Notes: generated from the letters alone by a model not told the origin. Positions 1-7,598 are shown, counted from the first letter of the stretch. The stretch: DNA of 10,565 nt from an uncultured Nitrosomonadales bacterium (GCA_903934275.1 CAIZNF010000261.1:1-10565); one strand, 5' to 3'. Made by a program: numbers and translations.

Positions 1-1
1 C

Positions 2-1414
2 ATGCGCAAGGATGCCGGTACTTACGGCGACGCACAGCGACTCGAACAGCTTGGCTGGATGTTCTTCCTGAAGATTTTCGACGACCGCGAAAAAGAACTC
101 GAAATCCTGCGCGACCACTACAAATCGCCGCTGCCCAAGCATCTGCGCTGGTCGGAGTGGGCCACCAATGAAGAAGGCATCACCGGCGAGGCGCTGCTCG
201 ACTTCGTCAACAATACGCTATTGCCGAAACTCAAGGCGATGACGGGCGGCGCCGACAAAATCGCCGGGCTGATCCGCATGACCTTCGAGGATGCCAACAA
301 CTACATGAAGAACGGCACCCTAATGCGGCAGGTCATCAACAAGGTCAACGGCATCGACTTCAATGCCTCCGATGACCGCCACATGTTCGGCGACATCTAC
401 GAGAAAATCCTCAAAGACCTCCAGTCTGCGGGCAACGCGGGCGAGTTCTACACCCCGCGCGCCGTCACCCAATTCATCGTCGAACAGGTCAACCCGCGCC
501 TCGGCGAAACTATCCTCGATCCCGCCTGCGGCACCGGCGGCTTTCTCACCTGCGCCATCGAACACCTGCGCAAACAGGCCAAGACCGAAGCCGACGAACA
601 TATCATTCAAGACTGCTTTCAGGGCATCGAAAAAAAGCACCTGCCGCATGTACTGTGCATGACCAACCTGCTGTTGCACGGCATCGACGTACCTTCCAAC
701 GTGCGCCACGACAACACGCTGGCGCGCCCGCTACGCGATTGGTCGCCCAAGGAGCGCGTGGACGTGATCGTCACCAACCCGCCGTTCGGCGGCATGGAAG
801 AAGACGGTATCGAAGCCAATTTCCCGTCCGAATTCCGCACCCGCGAAACTGCCGATTTATTTCTCGTGCTGCTGATGAAAATCCTCAAGCCGGGAGGCCG
901 TGCCGGGCTGGTGTTGCCGGACGGCACGCTGTTCGGCGAAGGTGTGAAGACGCGCATCAAGGAAGAGCTGCTGCGCGAGTGCAACCTGCACACCATCGTG
1001 CGCCTGCCCAACGGCGTGTTCAACCCCTACACCGGCATCCGCACCAACCTGCTGTTCTTCACCAAAGGCCAGCCCACCACCGAGGTGTGGTATTACGAGC
1101 ATCCGTATCCAACCGGCGCGAAGAGCTACAACAAAGGCAAGCCGATCCGCATCGAAGAGTTCGAGCCGGAACGAGCGTGGTGGAATAATCGCGTAGAAAA
1201 CGAACAGGCTTGGCGCGTCTCGATTGAAACCATCAAGACGGGCAACTACAACCTCGACCTGAAAAACCCGCACAACTCCGACACCGGCCCCGGCGACGTG
1301 GATCACCTGCTGCCGGAATATGAAAAGCTGCTGGCGCAGATCACCGAGACGCGCACTGCGTTGAAGCAGGAGCTCCATCACGCCCTCACTGAAAAAGCCG
1401 GAAGCGACGCATGA
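2..1414 (+). CDS. hsdM: Type I restriction-modification DNA methyltransferase subunit M (5' end cut by window)
   Basis: HsdM is the adenine-N6 methyltransferase subunit of a type I restriction-modification complex; with HsdS it methylates a bipartite target using S-adenosylmethionine. Visible are the N-terminal signature MRKDAGTYGDAQRLEQL, the family motif GEFYTPR (residues 147-153), the SAM-binding motif I DPACGTGG (173-180) and the catalytic motif IV NPPF (259-262). The C-terminal part (about 330-470) has the RLPNGVFNPYTGIRTNLLFF block typical of the N6_Mtase family. The first ATG is at base 2, but family members normally have some residues before the MRKDAGT block, so the true start probably lies upstream of the window. 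The stop overlaps the start of hsdS as ATGA. No hsdR follows in the cluster, so it must lie to the left or be absent. Identification is firm; whether the enzyme is active is inferred from intact motifs. Confidence 0.96.
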   Translation: MRKDAGTYGDAQRLEQLGWMFFLKIFDDREKELEILRDHYKSPLPKHLRWSEWATNEEGITGEALLDFVNNTLLPKLKAMTGGADKIAGLIRMTFEDANNYMKNGTLMRQVINKVNGIDFNASDDRHMFGDIYEKILKDLQSAGNAGEFYTPRAVTQFIVEQVNPRLGETILDPACGTGGFLTCAIEHLRKQAKTEADEHIIQDCFQGIEKKHLPHVLCMTNLLLHGIDVPSNVRHDNTLARPLRDWSPKERVDVIVTNPPFGGMEEDGIEANFPSEFRTRETADLFLVLLMKILKPGGRAGLVLPDGTLFGEGVKTRIKEELLRECNLHTIVRLPNGVFNPYTGIRTNLLFFTKGQPTTEVWYYEHPYPTGAKSYNKGKPIRIEEFEPERAWWNNRVENEQAWRVSIETIKTGNYNLDLKNPHNSDTGPGDVDHLLPEYEKLLAQITETRTALKQELHHALTEKAGSDA

Positions 1415-3078
1415 AACTGGAGCGGTTTTTCGAGAAGTTCGAGCAGTTTGCAGATACGCCGAATGCGATAGCGAAGATGCGGGAGTTGATCCTCGAATCA
1501 GCGATCCGCGGTAACCTTGTTCCGCACAACGACAGCGACGAGCCTGCATCCGCACTACTCAAACGGACGGAGACCGGCATTCAAGCCGGGAAGGTTCGGA
1601 AACAAGCGGCGCTTCCTCCTGTTGGTGATGATGCCTATCTTCATATCCCACCGGGATGGGAGTGGACAAGACTTGGTAACACTGGACGGATATTCAACGG
1701 CGATAGTGTTAGTGAGAGCGGCAAAGCCGAACTCGCGAAGATCGAAGACGGCCTGCCCTTTATAGCAACTAAAGATGTCGGCTACGGACGAAATACATTG
1801 GTATACGACAACGGACTGAAAGTCGCGCTTGGTGATCCTCGCTTCAAGGTGGCTCGTGCGAAAGCCGTATTGATTTGTGCCGAAGGTGGAAGTGCTGGGC
1901 GGAAGATTGGGATTGCCGATCGCGATATTTGCTTTGGCAACAAGCTTTATGCGAACGAGGTCTGGGAAGGCATTCATCACCGATATATATTCTACGTTTA
2001 TCAAGCGCCGACGTTCTTTAGGGAGTTCGCCGCCAGAATGACCGGGATCATCGGCGGCATTGCGCGCAGTGAGTTCATTTCACTGCCTATTCCATTGCCC
2101 CCCGAAGAAGAGCAGAAGCGCATCGTGGCAAAGGTGGATGAGTTGATGGCTTTGTGTGACCGGCTGGAGGCACAGCAGCAGGAACGTGACACCCGCCACG
2201 CCGCGCTCGCCCGCGCGTCCCTCGCGCGCTTCGCCGAAGCCCCCACCCCGGCCAACCTCGACTTTCTGTTTCACGACTCCTACACCATCACCCCCGCCGA
2301 CTTGCGCAAATCCATTCTCACCCTTGCTGTGCAAGGCAAGCTCGTCCCGCAGAACGCAAACGACGAGCTTGGCGAAGTGTTACTCCAGCGAATTTTGTTA
2401 GATAACTTAGGCCGAAAGCCCGGGAAAAACAGCGTGCCCGAAGTGGATCTCAATGATCTACCATTTAACCTTCCAGGTGGTTGGTCAGTCGCAAAGCTTG
2501 GCTCCATCCTGAATTCGAAGCGGGGTATTTCTTATGGTGTGATTAAACTTGGCCCTGAACCGCAGCAAGGAGGCGTCTATGTTTTGCGTTGCAGCAATGT
2601 CCGTTTTCGTAGGATCGATCTTAGCGGTATCCGTAAAGTGACCGAGGAGCTCTCATCAGAATATGGGCGAACAATTCTCGAAGGAGGTGAGGTCTTGATC
2701 AATGTTCGAGGAACACTCGGCGGATGCGCCGTCGTTCCTCAGTCCTTGAAGGGGTTCAACATTGCGCGGGAAGTAGCCGTAGTTCCCGTACACGCAGAAA
2801 TCGATGCTAATTTTCTTCTGAATGTTGTCGCAGCACCTTATTTCCAAAACAAAGTCGACGAGAGCCTCCGGGGTATCGCTTACGAAGGCCTCAATCTTGG
2901 TCTTTTACGCGACTTCCTCGTCCCCATTCCACCTCTTGCCGAACAACACCGCATCGTCACCAAAGTGGATCGACTCATGGCCTTGGTGGATCAGTTGGAA
3001 ACCCAGCTTGCCGCCTCCCGCACCAGCGCCGTAAAGCTCATGGCAGCCGTGGTCGCCGAACTGACCGCGCAGAATTGA
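1411..3078 (+). CDS. hsdS: Type I restriction-modification specificity subunit S
   Basis: HsdS supplies DNA target recognition for the type I complex, each of its two target recognition domains (TRDs) reading one half of a bipartite site. The 555-residue protein shows the expected internal duplication. A conserved helix block LILESAIRGNLVPHN (26-40) recurs as ILTLAVQGKLVPQN (302-315). TRD1 spans about 75-235 and TRD2 about 350-515. Each TRD ends in a near-identical spacer-helix block, EQKRIVAKVDELMAL (234-248) and EQHRIVTKVDRLMAL (511-525). ATG at 1411 overlaps the hsdM stop (ATGA), and GGAAG at 1400-1404 is a suitable ribosome site six bases before it. The TRD-coding parts look richer in A+T and in less common codons than the conserved blocks, which suggests domain exchange. 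The length is somewhat above the roughly 400-460 residues of many HsdS proteins because of the extended N-terminus and central linker. Confidence 0.95.
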   Translation: MKLERFFEKFEQFADTPNAIAKMRELILESAIRGNLVPHNDSDEPASALLKRTETGIQAGKVRKQAALPPVGDDAYLHIPPGWEWTRLGNTGRIFNGDSVSESGKAELAKIEDGLPFIATKDVGYGRNTLVYDNGLKVALGDPRFKVARAKAVLICAEGGSAGRKIGIADRDICFGNKLYANEVWEGIHHRYIFYVYQAPTFFREFAARMTGIIGGIARSEFISLPIPLPPEEEQKRIVAKVDELMALCDRLEAQQQERDTRHAALARASLARFAEAPTPANLDFLFHDSYTITPADLRKSILTLAVQGKLVPQNANDELGEVLLQRILLDNLGRKPGKNSVPEVDLNDLPFNLPGGWSVAKLGSILNSKRGISYGVIKLGPEPQQGGVYVLRCSNVRFRRIDLSGIRKVTEELSSEYGRTILEGGEVLINVRGTLGGCAVVPQSLKGFNIAREVAVVPVHAEIDANFLLNVVAAPYFQNKVDESLRGIAYEGLNLGLLRDFLVPIPPLAEQHRIVTKVDRLMALVDQLETQLAASRTSAVKLMAAVVAELTAQN

Positions 3079-3081
3079 ACT

Positions 3082-4188
3082 ATGTCGAAGAATCACATGT
3101 TTACTTTTGACCACGAAGCCTCGCTGGAAGAACTTGCTGGCATCGGCAAGAACCGCCGCTTCGACGAAGTCATCGACGACGAGGAAAGTGAGGATATTCA
3201 GGTCATCTGCAAACGCGGTGATGAGGAAATTCCCCTCGCGAAACCCAGCCGTGCCTTCTACTTCGGCGACCGTGCGCTCTACGATCAAGAGGCCAAACGC
3301 TATGACCAGGAAGAAAAATCACGCATCCTCAACACGGATCAATTCACCCGCAACCTTGCTCGCTTCGATGAACTAAAACGCGCCTGCCAGCGCGGCTTCG
3401 TCATTCCGTTTGTTGGCGCAGGCATGTCAAAAAGCGCGGGGCTTCCGGAGTGGAAGGAGTATTTGCTCGGCCTCTGCCCGGAGGCAAATCTTGATGCAGA
3501 TGCCATGCGCGAACGGCTGGAAATAAACGGCGATTACGAAGGTGTGATGAATGATCTGGTTCAGGCGCTCGGTGTAAACCGCTTCAATCTCGATTTCGAA
3601 CGCGACTTCAAGACGCCGGAAAATATTTCTGGTGCAGTGACGCTGTTACCACGCCTGTTCGACAGTTGTGCAGTCACCACCAATTTCGACCGGGTGCTCG
3701 AACAGGTCTATACGAGCGAGGGCCGGGCATTCGTTGAAAAAGTGACCGGGCGGGGAATGGCGAACGCCTTCTTCCGCGCGATTCCTGCCGGTGATCGCTA
3801 CCTTTTGAAATTGCATGGCAACCTCGACAATGCTGCCGAGCGCGTGTTGATTCAAGCCGAATACGATACCGCCTACGGCAATGACGGCAACATCCATTTC
3901 GACTTCCCGTTGCCGAAACTGCTGAAGCGCCTCTTCACCAGTTACAGCTTCCTCTTCGTCGGTTGCAGCCTCTCCGCCGACCGTACCATCCAGACCTTTA
4001 TGAAAGTCGCGCAGGAGCTTGGTGGCGACAACCTGCCCCACCACTACGCGCTTCTCGCCAGCCCAGCCGACACCGCAAAGCGCCAAGTTCTCGACCAACG
4101 CCTTGCTGATGCGCACATAACGCCTGTGTGGTATCCCGATGGTGAGCACGACCATGTCGAACAGATTCTTCAGCTGCTCAGCGAGTAA
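3082..4188 (+). CDS. SIR2-like domain protein, probable NAD-binding defence effector
   Basis: A SIR2-family Rossmann domain occupies about residues 103-330 of 368. Visible are the NAD-binding glycine loop FVGAGMSKSAG (110-120), TTNFD (199-203) with its conserved Asn and Asp, KLHGN (243-247) with the candidate catalytic His245, and the second glycine loop FVGCSLSAD (292-300). This arrangement matches the SIR2_2 type found in bacterial defence genes, where known members (for example in ThsA and DSR systems) hydrolyse NAD+ rather than deacetylate proteins. The first 100 residues are an extension without a recognised domain, very acidic near 28-49. The gene starts three bases after the hsdS stop and ends 17 bases before the kinase gene, so it is probably co-transcribed with hsdMS. 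The ribosome site is weak; ATG at 3097 (Met6) is an alternative start. The NADase role is inferred from family motifs; SIR2_2 domains can also serve only as sensors. Confidence 0.85.
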   Translation: MSKNHMFTFDHEASLEELAGIGKNRRFDEVIDDEESEDIQVICKRGDEEIPLAKPSRAFYFGDRALYDQEAKRYDQEEKSRILNTDQFTRNLARFDELKRACQRGFVIPFVGAGMSKSAGLPEWKEYLLGLCPEANLDADAMRERLEINGDYEGVMNDLVQALGVNRFNLDFERDFKTPENISGAVTLLPRLFDSCAVTTNFDRVLEQVYTSEGRAFVEKVTGRGMANAFFRAIPAGDRYLLKLHGNLDNAAERVLIQAEYDTAYGNDGNIHFDFPLPKLLKRLFTSYSFLFVGCSLSADRTIQTFMKVAQELGGDNLPHHYALLASPADTAKRQVLDQRLADAHITPVWYPDGEHDHVEQILQLLSE

Positions 4189-4205
4189 AATCAAGAATCG
4201 AACCC

Positions 4206-5114
4206 ATGAGTTACCCAATCATTCAGCTTCCCGACGACGCGCCTACCCAGCTTGAGCAGTTGGGTACAAAAACCAAGTTCTGGTTTCGCGATCAGGGCGG
4301 GCATAGCATGTTGTTCAAGGAGGGCAGGCCGGGCACGGGCGAAAATTGGGCGGAGAAGGTCTGCTGTGAAATTTGCCAGCTTCTTGATATTCCCCATGCC
4401 ACCTATGATCTGGCGGTCTGGAAGGAGCGCAAAGGTGTCGTGTCTCCGATATTTGTCCCGGAGGGCGGACGTCTGGTGTGTGGCAACGAGTTGCTGGCAA
4501 AGATCATCAATGACTATGAAGAGGGCAAGCGTTATAAGGTGCGGCAGCACACCGTGCGTTCCGTGATGGCGGTGGCATCTGCCAAGGCTATCGGATTGCC
4601 ATTAGGCTGGGCGGCGCCATCTGCAATCAAGGATTCTGCGGGCCTCTTTGCAGGTTACCTCATGCTGGATGCGCTGATCAGCAACCAGGATCGCCACCAC
4701 GAGAATTGGGGGCTGGTTTTTGTGCCGGACAAGGGTGTTTTTTTTGCGCCTACATTCGATCATGCTTCCAGCCTGGGGCGGAACGAGACCGATAAAGTTC
4801 GCACCGAGATGCTGGCTACTCGTGACAAGGGGCGTAGCGTGGAAGCTTATGTCCAGCGTGCCATATCGGCCCTGTATGCATCCCCCTCCAGCTCCAAGCC
4901 ATTGGGAACCTTGGAAGCATTCACAGAAGCAGCTAAAATTCGCCCTGACGCGGCCAGTTACTGGATGGGCAAGCTGGCCGATATCAATCTTGAGGGGTTC
5001 AGGACCATATTGGCGGAAGTTCCCGGTTCGGAGATTTCAGCGCCTGCGCGTGATTTTGCGTGTAGGATACTGGAGGTCAATATGCAAAGAATCCTGAAAT
5101 ATTCGGGTGGTTAA
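4206..5114 (+). CDS. HipA-like Ser/Thr kinase, short form lacking N-subdomain 1 (HipT-like)
   Basis: This 302-residue protein has the C-terminal kinase fold of the HipA/CtkA family. Visible are a probable ATP-binding lysine in LFKEG (Lys38), an acidic pairing residue in NWAEKVCCEI (Glu50), GNELL (93-97), the catalytic loop NQDRHHENWG (160-169, probable base Asp162 and metal ligand Asn167), and the metal-binding FDHASSLG (184-191, Asp185) that stands in for DFG. HipA itself is about 440 residues and begins with a roughly 100-residue N-subdomain 1. That part is missing here, and a similar sequence is found at the front of the next gene. Related short kinases (HipT of HipBST) phosphorylate translation components such as tRNA synthetases; the target here cannot be read from sequence. 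It follows the SIR2 gene by 17 bases and is followed by the HIRAN gene after 18. No HipB-type helix-turn-helix gene lies beside it. The kinase family is well supported; a toxin role is inference. Confidence 0.85.
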   Translation: MSYPIIQLPDDAPTQLEQLGTKTKFWFRDQGGHSMLFKEGRPGTGENWAEKVCCEICQLLDIPHATYDLAVWKERKGVVSPIFVPEGGRLVCGNELLAKIINDYEEGKRYKVRQHTVRSVMAVASAKAIGLPLGWAAPSAIKDSAGLFAGYLMLDALISNQDRHHENWGLVFVPDKGVFFAPTFDHASSLGRNETDKVRTEMLATRDKGRSVEAYVQRAISALYASPSSSKPLGTLEAFTEAAKIRPDAASYWMGKLADINLEGFRTILAEVPGSEISAPARDFACRILEVNMQRILKYSGG

Positions 5115-5115
5115 T

Positions 5116-5136
5116 ATGGAAGTGTGGATGCAATGA
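5116..5136 (+). other. Six-codon open frame overlapping the HIRAN gene start
   Basis: ATG at 5116, two bases after the kinase stop, opens a frame of six codons (MEVWMQ) whose TGA overlaps the ATG at 5133 as ATGA. It could let ribosomes leaving the kinase gene re-initiate at the HIRAN gene. It may equally be chance. Confidence 0.15.
5118..5122 (+). promoter_or_regulatory. Ribosome binding site GGAAG that decides the HIRAN gene start
   Basis: GGAAG stands ten bases before ATG 5133 but only one base before the in-frame GTG at 5124. It therefore supports initiation at 5133. Confidence 0.5.
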
Positions 5137-5861
5137 AAGCGCTGTTTGTCGCATGGCAAGATATGAAAAACCGTAGCTGGGCGCCGGTGGGTCGACTTAC
5201 GCATGAAGACGGCGTTTATCGCTTTGTTTACACGCGCGGTGCGGAGACTATGCCCGATTTCAGGCCGTTTGGCGTCATGCAGGATTTGCATTCGGCATAC
5301 AAGTCGGAGAAGTTATTCCCCCTCTTCGCCAACCGGATTTTGGCGAAGAATCGTCCCGAGTATGGCGACTACCTGAAATGGTTGGGATTGAATGAGGCCC
5401 GGTATGACGAGTTAGAGGAACTCGCGCGCACTGGCGGTTTGCGTGCGACCGATTCCCTGGAGCTTTTTCCCTGTCCCGAGCCAACCACTGGTAAAAACTA
5501 TGAGGTTTATTTTTTCTGCCGGGGACTGCGTCACCTGCATACGGAAAATCAGGAGCGTGCCCAGCAGTTGAAACCGGGTGAGCGTTTGTATCTGATGCAG
5601 GATTTACAGAATCCCCATGACCCGATGGCGTTGTTGATGCGCACTGTAGAACCCATCACCCTTGTCGGTTACGCGCCCCGCTACTATTCGGCGGAGTTTA
5701 CTCAACTGATTAAATCCACTGGCCCTGACCAGGTGAAGGTTACCGTAGAGCAGGTTAATCTCAATGCGCCCGCTCAATATCGCGTGCTTTGCAAGCTGAC
5801 CAGCCCTTGGCCCATGAACTTTTCCCCTTGCACCACGAAAGAGTTTGAAGCGCTTGCTTGA
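5133..5861 (+). CDS. HIRAN domain protein with HipA N-subdomain-like (HipS-like) N-terminus
   Basis: The 242-residue protein has two parts. Residues about 122-222 fit a HIRAN domain: a strand with GERLYLMQD (149-157), the signature QNPHDPMAL (159-167), and VGYAPRYYS (178-186). Residues about 17-86 begin with APVGRL (17-22) followed by YRFVYTRGA and FPLFANRIL (62-70). This order (VGxL, FxY, then FF/LFxNxL) resembles HipA N-subdomain 1, with its VGEL and FFDNLLPD landmarks. That is the same region HipA has and the adjacent kinase lacks. In HipBST, a free-standing N-subdomain (HipS) neutralises the kinase HipT. HIRAN domains are known from HLTF, where the domain binds 3' DNA ends. The inferred role is a partner or inhibitor of the kinase with a DNA-sensing domain. 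An in-frame GTG at 5124 would add three residues, but the ribosome site favours 5133. It is the last plus-strand gene of the cluster. HIRAN is well supported; the HipS likeness is a reading by eye. Confidence 0.8.
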   Translation: MKALFVAWQDMKNRSWAPVGRLTHEDGVYRFVYTRGAETMPDFRPFGVMQDLHSAYKSEKLFPLFANRILAKNRPEYGDYLKWLGLNEARYDELEELARTGGLRATDSLELFPCPEPTTGKNYEVYFFCRGLRHLHTENQERAQQLKPGERLYLMQDLQNPHDPMALLMRTVEPITLVGYAPRYYSAEFTQLIKSTGPDQVKVTVEQVNLNAPAQYRVLCKLTSPWPMNFSPCTTKEFEALA

Positions 5862-6054
5862 AGTTCGGTATTTCAGTAAGCAGACGTTCGCAGCAAGCTG
5901 AATCAGATAACCCACCATCGTCCGCATAGGCCGAGAAGCCGACATTCTCAGTGGAAACATCAACTGGCAGTTCATGGCACGCACCGTTCATTCAAGCATC
6001 TAAAATAGCCGCCTATAAGCAGTCATTCAAATACCCTTTGCAGATGCATCGCCA
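5862..6054. other. Convergent intergenic spacer without a recognised gene
   Basis: These 193 bases lie between the end of the HIRAN gene (plus) and the end of the PilZ-like gene (minus). No start codon with a ribosome site and no tRNA-like fold was seen. GCTTGCT (5852-5858, inside the HIRAN gene end) and AGCAAGC (5892-5898) are complementary but 33 bases apart and lack a following T-run, so a factor-independent terminator is not evident. Confidence 0.5.
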
Positions 6055-7593
6055 TTATCGTTCTGACTCCTTTTCCTGCACGATGATGCGAAATTTTGCC
6101 AAATCATAATCAAGACCTTTTTCCAACAATCCGCTAGGGATCAGCAAATAGCTTTTCCCATCCATCTGAGTCTGCAAACTACGATGCGCTGAAAACGTAT
6201 CCACTTTCATCAACAAGCTGACCTCTCCCGAGGGCGCACCTTGTTTTGCTTGCAGCCACAGGGCTGGTTGCCCGTCTTCAAATTCTCCGCCTCCGCCCCC
6301 GCCGCTTTGGGACAAGGCCACGCCGATTATCTGATTGGCCAGCATCTCCACGCCCACATGCAACTGGTTCGCATCATCGCGCATCAGACGGCGCACCACC
6401 GCGACACCCCAATGCGGTACGCCGTCCGGTTGCACGCCGAGCAGGCTGCCGATACGCAGCCCATCCGTCCCCTGCACGGGCAACACGGTAAAAAAACCGC
6501 TGATGCTGATGTCATCTACCTCCCAGAGTGCCGGTTGTTCCTCGTTGAAATTCAACCCTACATCGGTGCGCTCGATCACCTTGGCGAAACCGCTCGCCAC
6601 ATTCAAATTAACCTTGATACCGCGGCGCACACTGCGCCGCAACGGTGGCTCTATCAAATAATCCAGAAGAAATTGCGCGGCCTCGCGCACCTGTTCAGCA
6701 TCGTATGTCCCGCCCAGGTTGATATTTTCCGGGACAACCTTTTTTTCCAGTGCTTTGATCAGCGCTTCCAGTTTCGGCTGCATCGCCGCCATGCCGATAA
6801 AGCGTGTGGATGGATGCACGGCAGTGCCGACCTTGACACGCATCGGCGCTGATGGGCGATCCAGATCAAAGCTGAACAGGCTGCCTGCATCTTGCTGCAC
6901 GCCCATGTAAATGTCGTGGCAGTATTGGGCCGCAATGCGCTCGGTCAGGTGCATATACAGTTGGCTCAGGGTGCCGACCCCGCAACCGTACCATCCTAGC
7001 AGATGTCCAATTTCTCGTTTTACCGTAGTGTTTCCGGACACACCGGAATAAAGGCCTAGCGGTGTATCCAGATATTGCTGTTGCTCGGCATGCCGGTAAA
7101 TTTTGGCAAGATTGTCCCAAATTGTTTTATCGATTGGGCCATAGTGCGCGCAAATATATTTCAACTGCCCGGCCATGGAATGCACCGCACGAACCGCCAG
7201 CAACGGCACATGCGCTTTGACGGCAGCGGCACCTTTGTCACCGCTGCAATAACGGTTGAACACCGCACAGTAAGCCTTGGCAGTATGGCGAAACAAATTA
7301 CCCAGAACCAGCCACAAACGGTTCTCCTGAAATTTATTCAGCTCTTGCGGCGCAAAATAATCGCGTGCCAGTTTCCGCGCATAAGGTTGCGCGGCCTCGT
7401 CGAGCAGGAGCAATACAGCAAACTGGTGATCCAGCTTAAAATCGGTATTATCCGACACTGACTCTACCCAATCGGTCAGCTCCATGAGCGTTTTGTGCGC
7501 GTCATTCTTCGGCAAGTCGTCCAATAACGCTTGCACAGACTTGATATCCGCCATGGGGTGATCGGATTTTTTGCTAAATATGCCCGATAACAT
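6055..7593 (-). CDS. Uncharacterised protein with PilZ-like C-terminal region, possible cyclic-di-GMP binder
   Basis: The 512-residue product has no signal peptide or obvious membrane segment. Residues about 20-300 form a largely helical region I do not recognise, rich in Leu, Ala and aromatic residues. Residues about 319-425 resemble a PilZ domain: an arginine cluster RRSVRR (319-324), then about 35 residues later DDISISG (360-366, fitting D/NxSxxG), then strands WGVAVVRRL (395-403) and LHVGVEML (411-418). PilZ domains bind cyclic-di-GMP through exactly these RxxxR and D/NxSxxG motifs. The spacing between motifs is longer than usual, so binding is a hypothesis. A run of six glycines (about 431-436) precedes a C-terminal domain of roughly 75 residues. 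ATG at 7593 is chosen because GAGG lies six bases before it; an in-frame GTG at 7605 overlaps that site and has none of its own. It is divergent from aat and convergent with the HIRAN gene, so it forms its own transcript. Confidence 0.7.
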   Translation of the reverse strand: MLSGIFSKKSDHPMADIKSVQALLDDLPKNDAHKTLMELTDWVESVSDNTDFKLDHQFAVLLLLDEAAQPYARKLARDYFAPQELNKFQENRLWLVLGNLFRHTAKAYCAVFNRYCSGDKGAAAVKAHVPLLAVRAVHSMAGQLKYICAHYGPIDKTIWDNLAKIYRHAEQQQYLDTPLGLYSGVSGNTTVKREIGHLLGWYGCGVGTLSQLYMHLTERIAAQYCHDIYMGVQQDAGSLFSFDLDRPSAPMRVKVGTAVHPSTRFIGMAAMQPKLEALIKALEKKVVPENINLGGTYDAEQVREAAQFLLDYLIEPPLRRSVRRGIKVNLNVASGFAKVIERTDVGLNFNEEQPALWEVDDISISGFFTVLPVQGTDGLRIGSLLGVQPDGVPHWGVAVVRRLMRDDANQLHVGVEMLANQIIGVALSQSGGGGGGEFEDGQPALWLQAKQGAPSGEVSLLMKVDTFSAHRSLQTQMDGKSYLLIPSGLLEKGLDYDLAKFRIIVQEKESER

Positions 7594-7598
7594 TGTTG

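Noticed and set aside
857..1555. 232-codon minus-strand open frame
   Set aside because: It is antisense to the well-identified hsdM and the start of hsdS, and its composition reflects the opposite strand.
5124..5132. GTG start for the HIRAN gene
   Set aside because: GGAAG ends one base before the GTG, too close; it is ten bases before ATG 5133, and MKALFVAWQD is a natural family start.
5852..5898. GCTTGCT/AGCAAGC as a terminator for the defence cluster
   Set aside because: The arms are 33 bases apart, one lies in the coding end, and no T-run follows.
6241..6852. 203-codon plus-strand open frame
   Set aside because: It lies wholly antisense to the PilZ-like gene, has no family likeness and is a shadow of that gene's codon bias.
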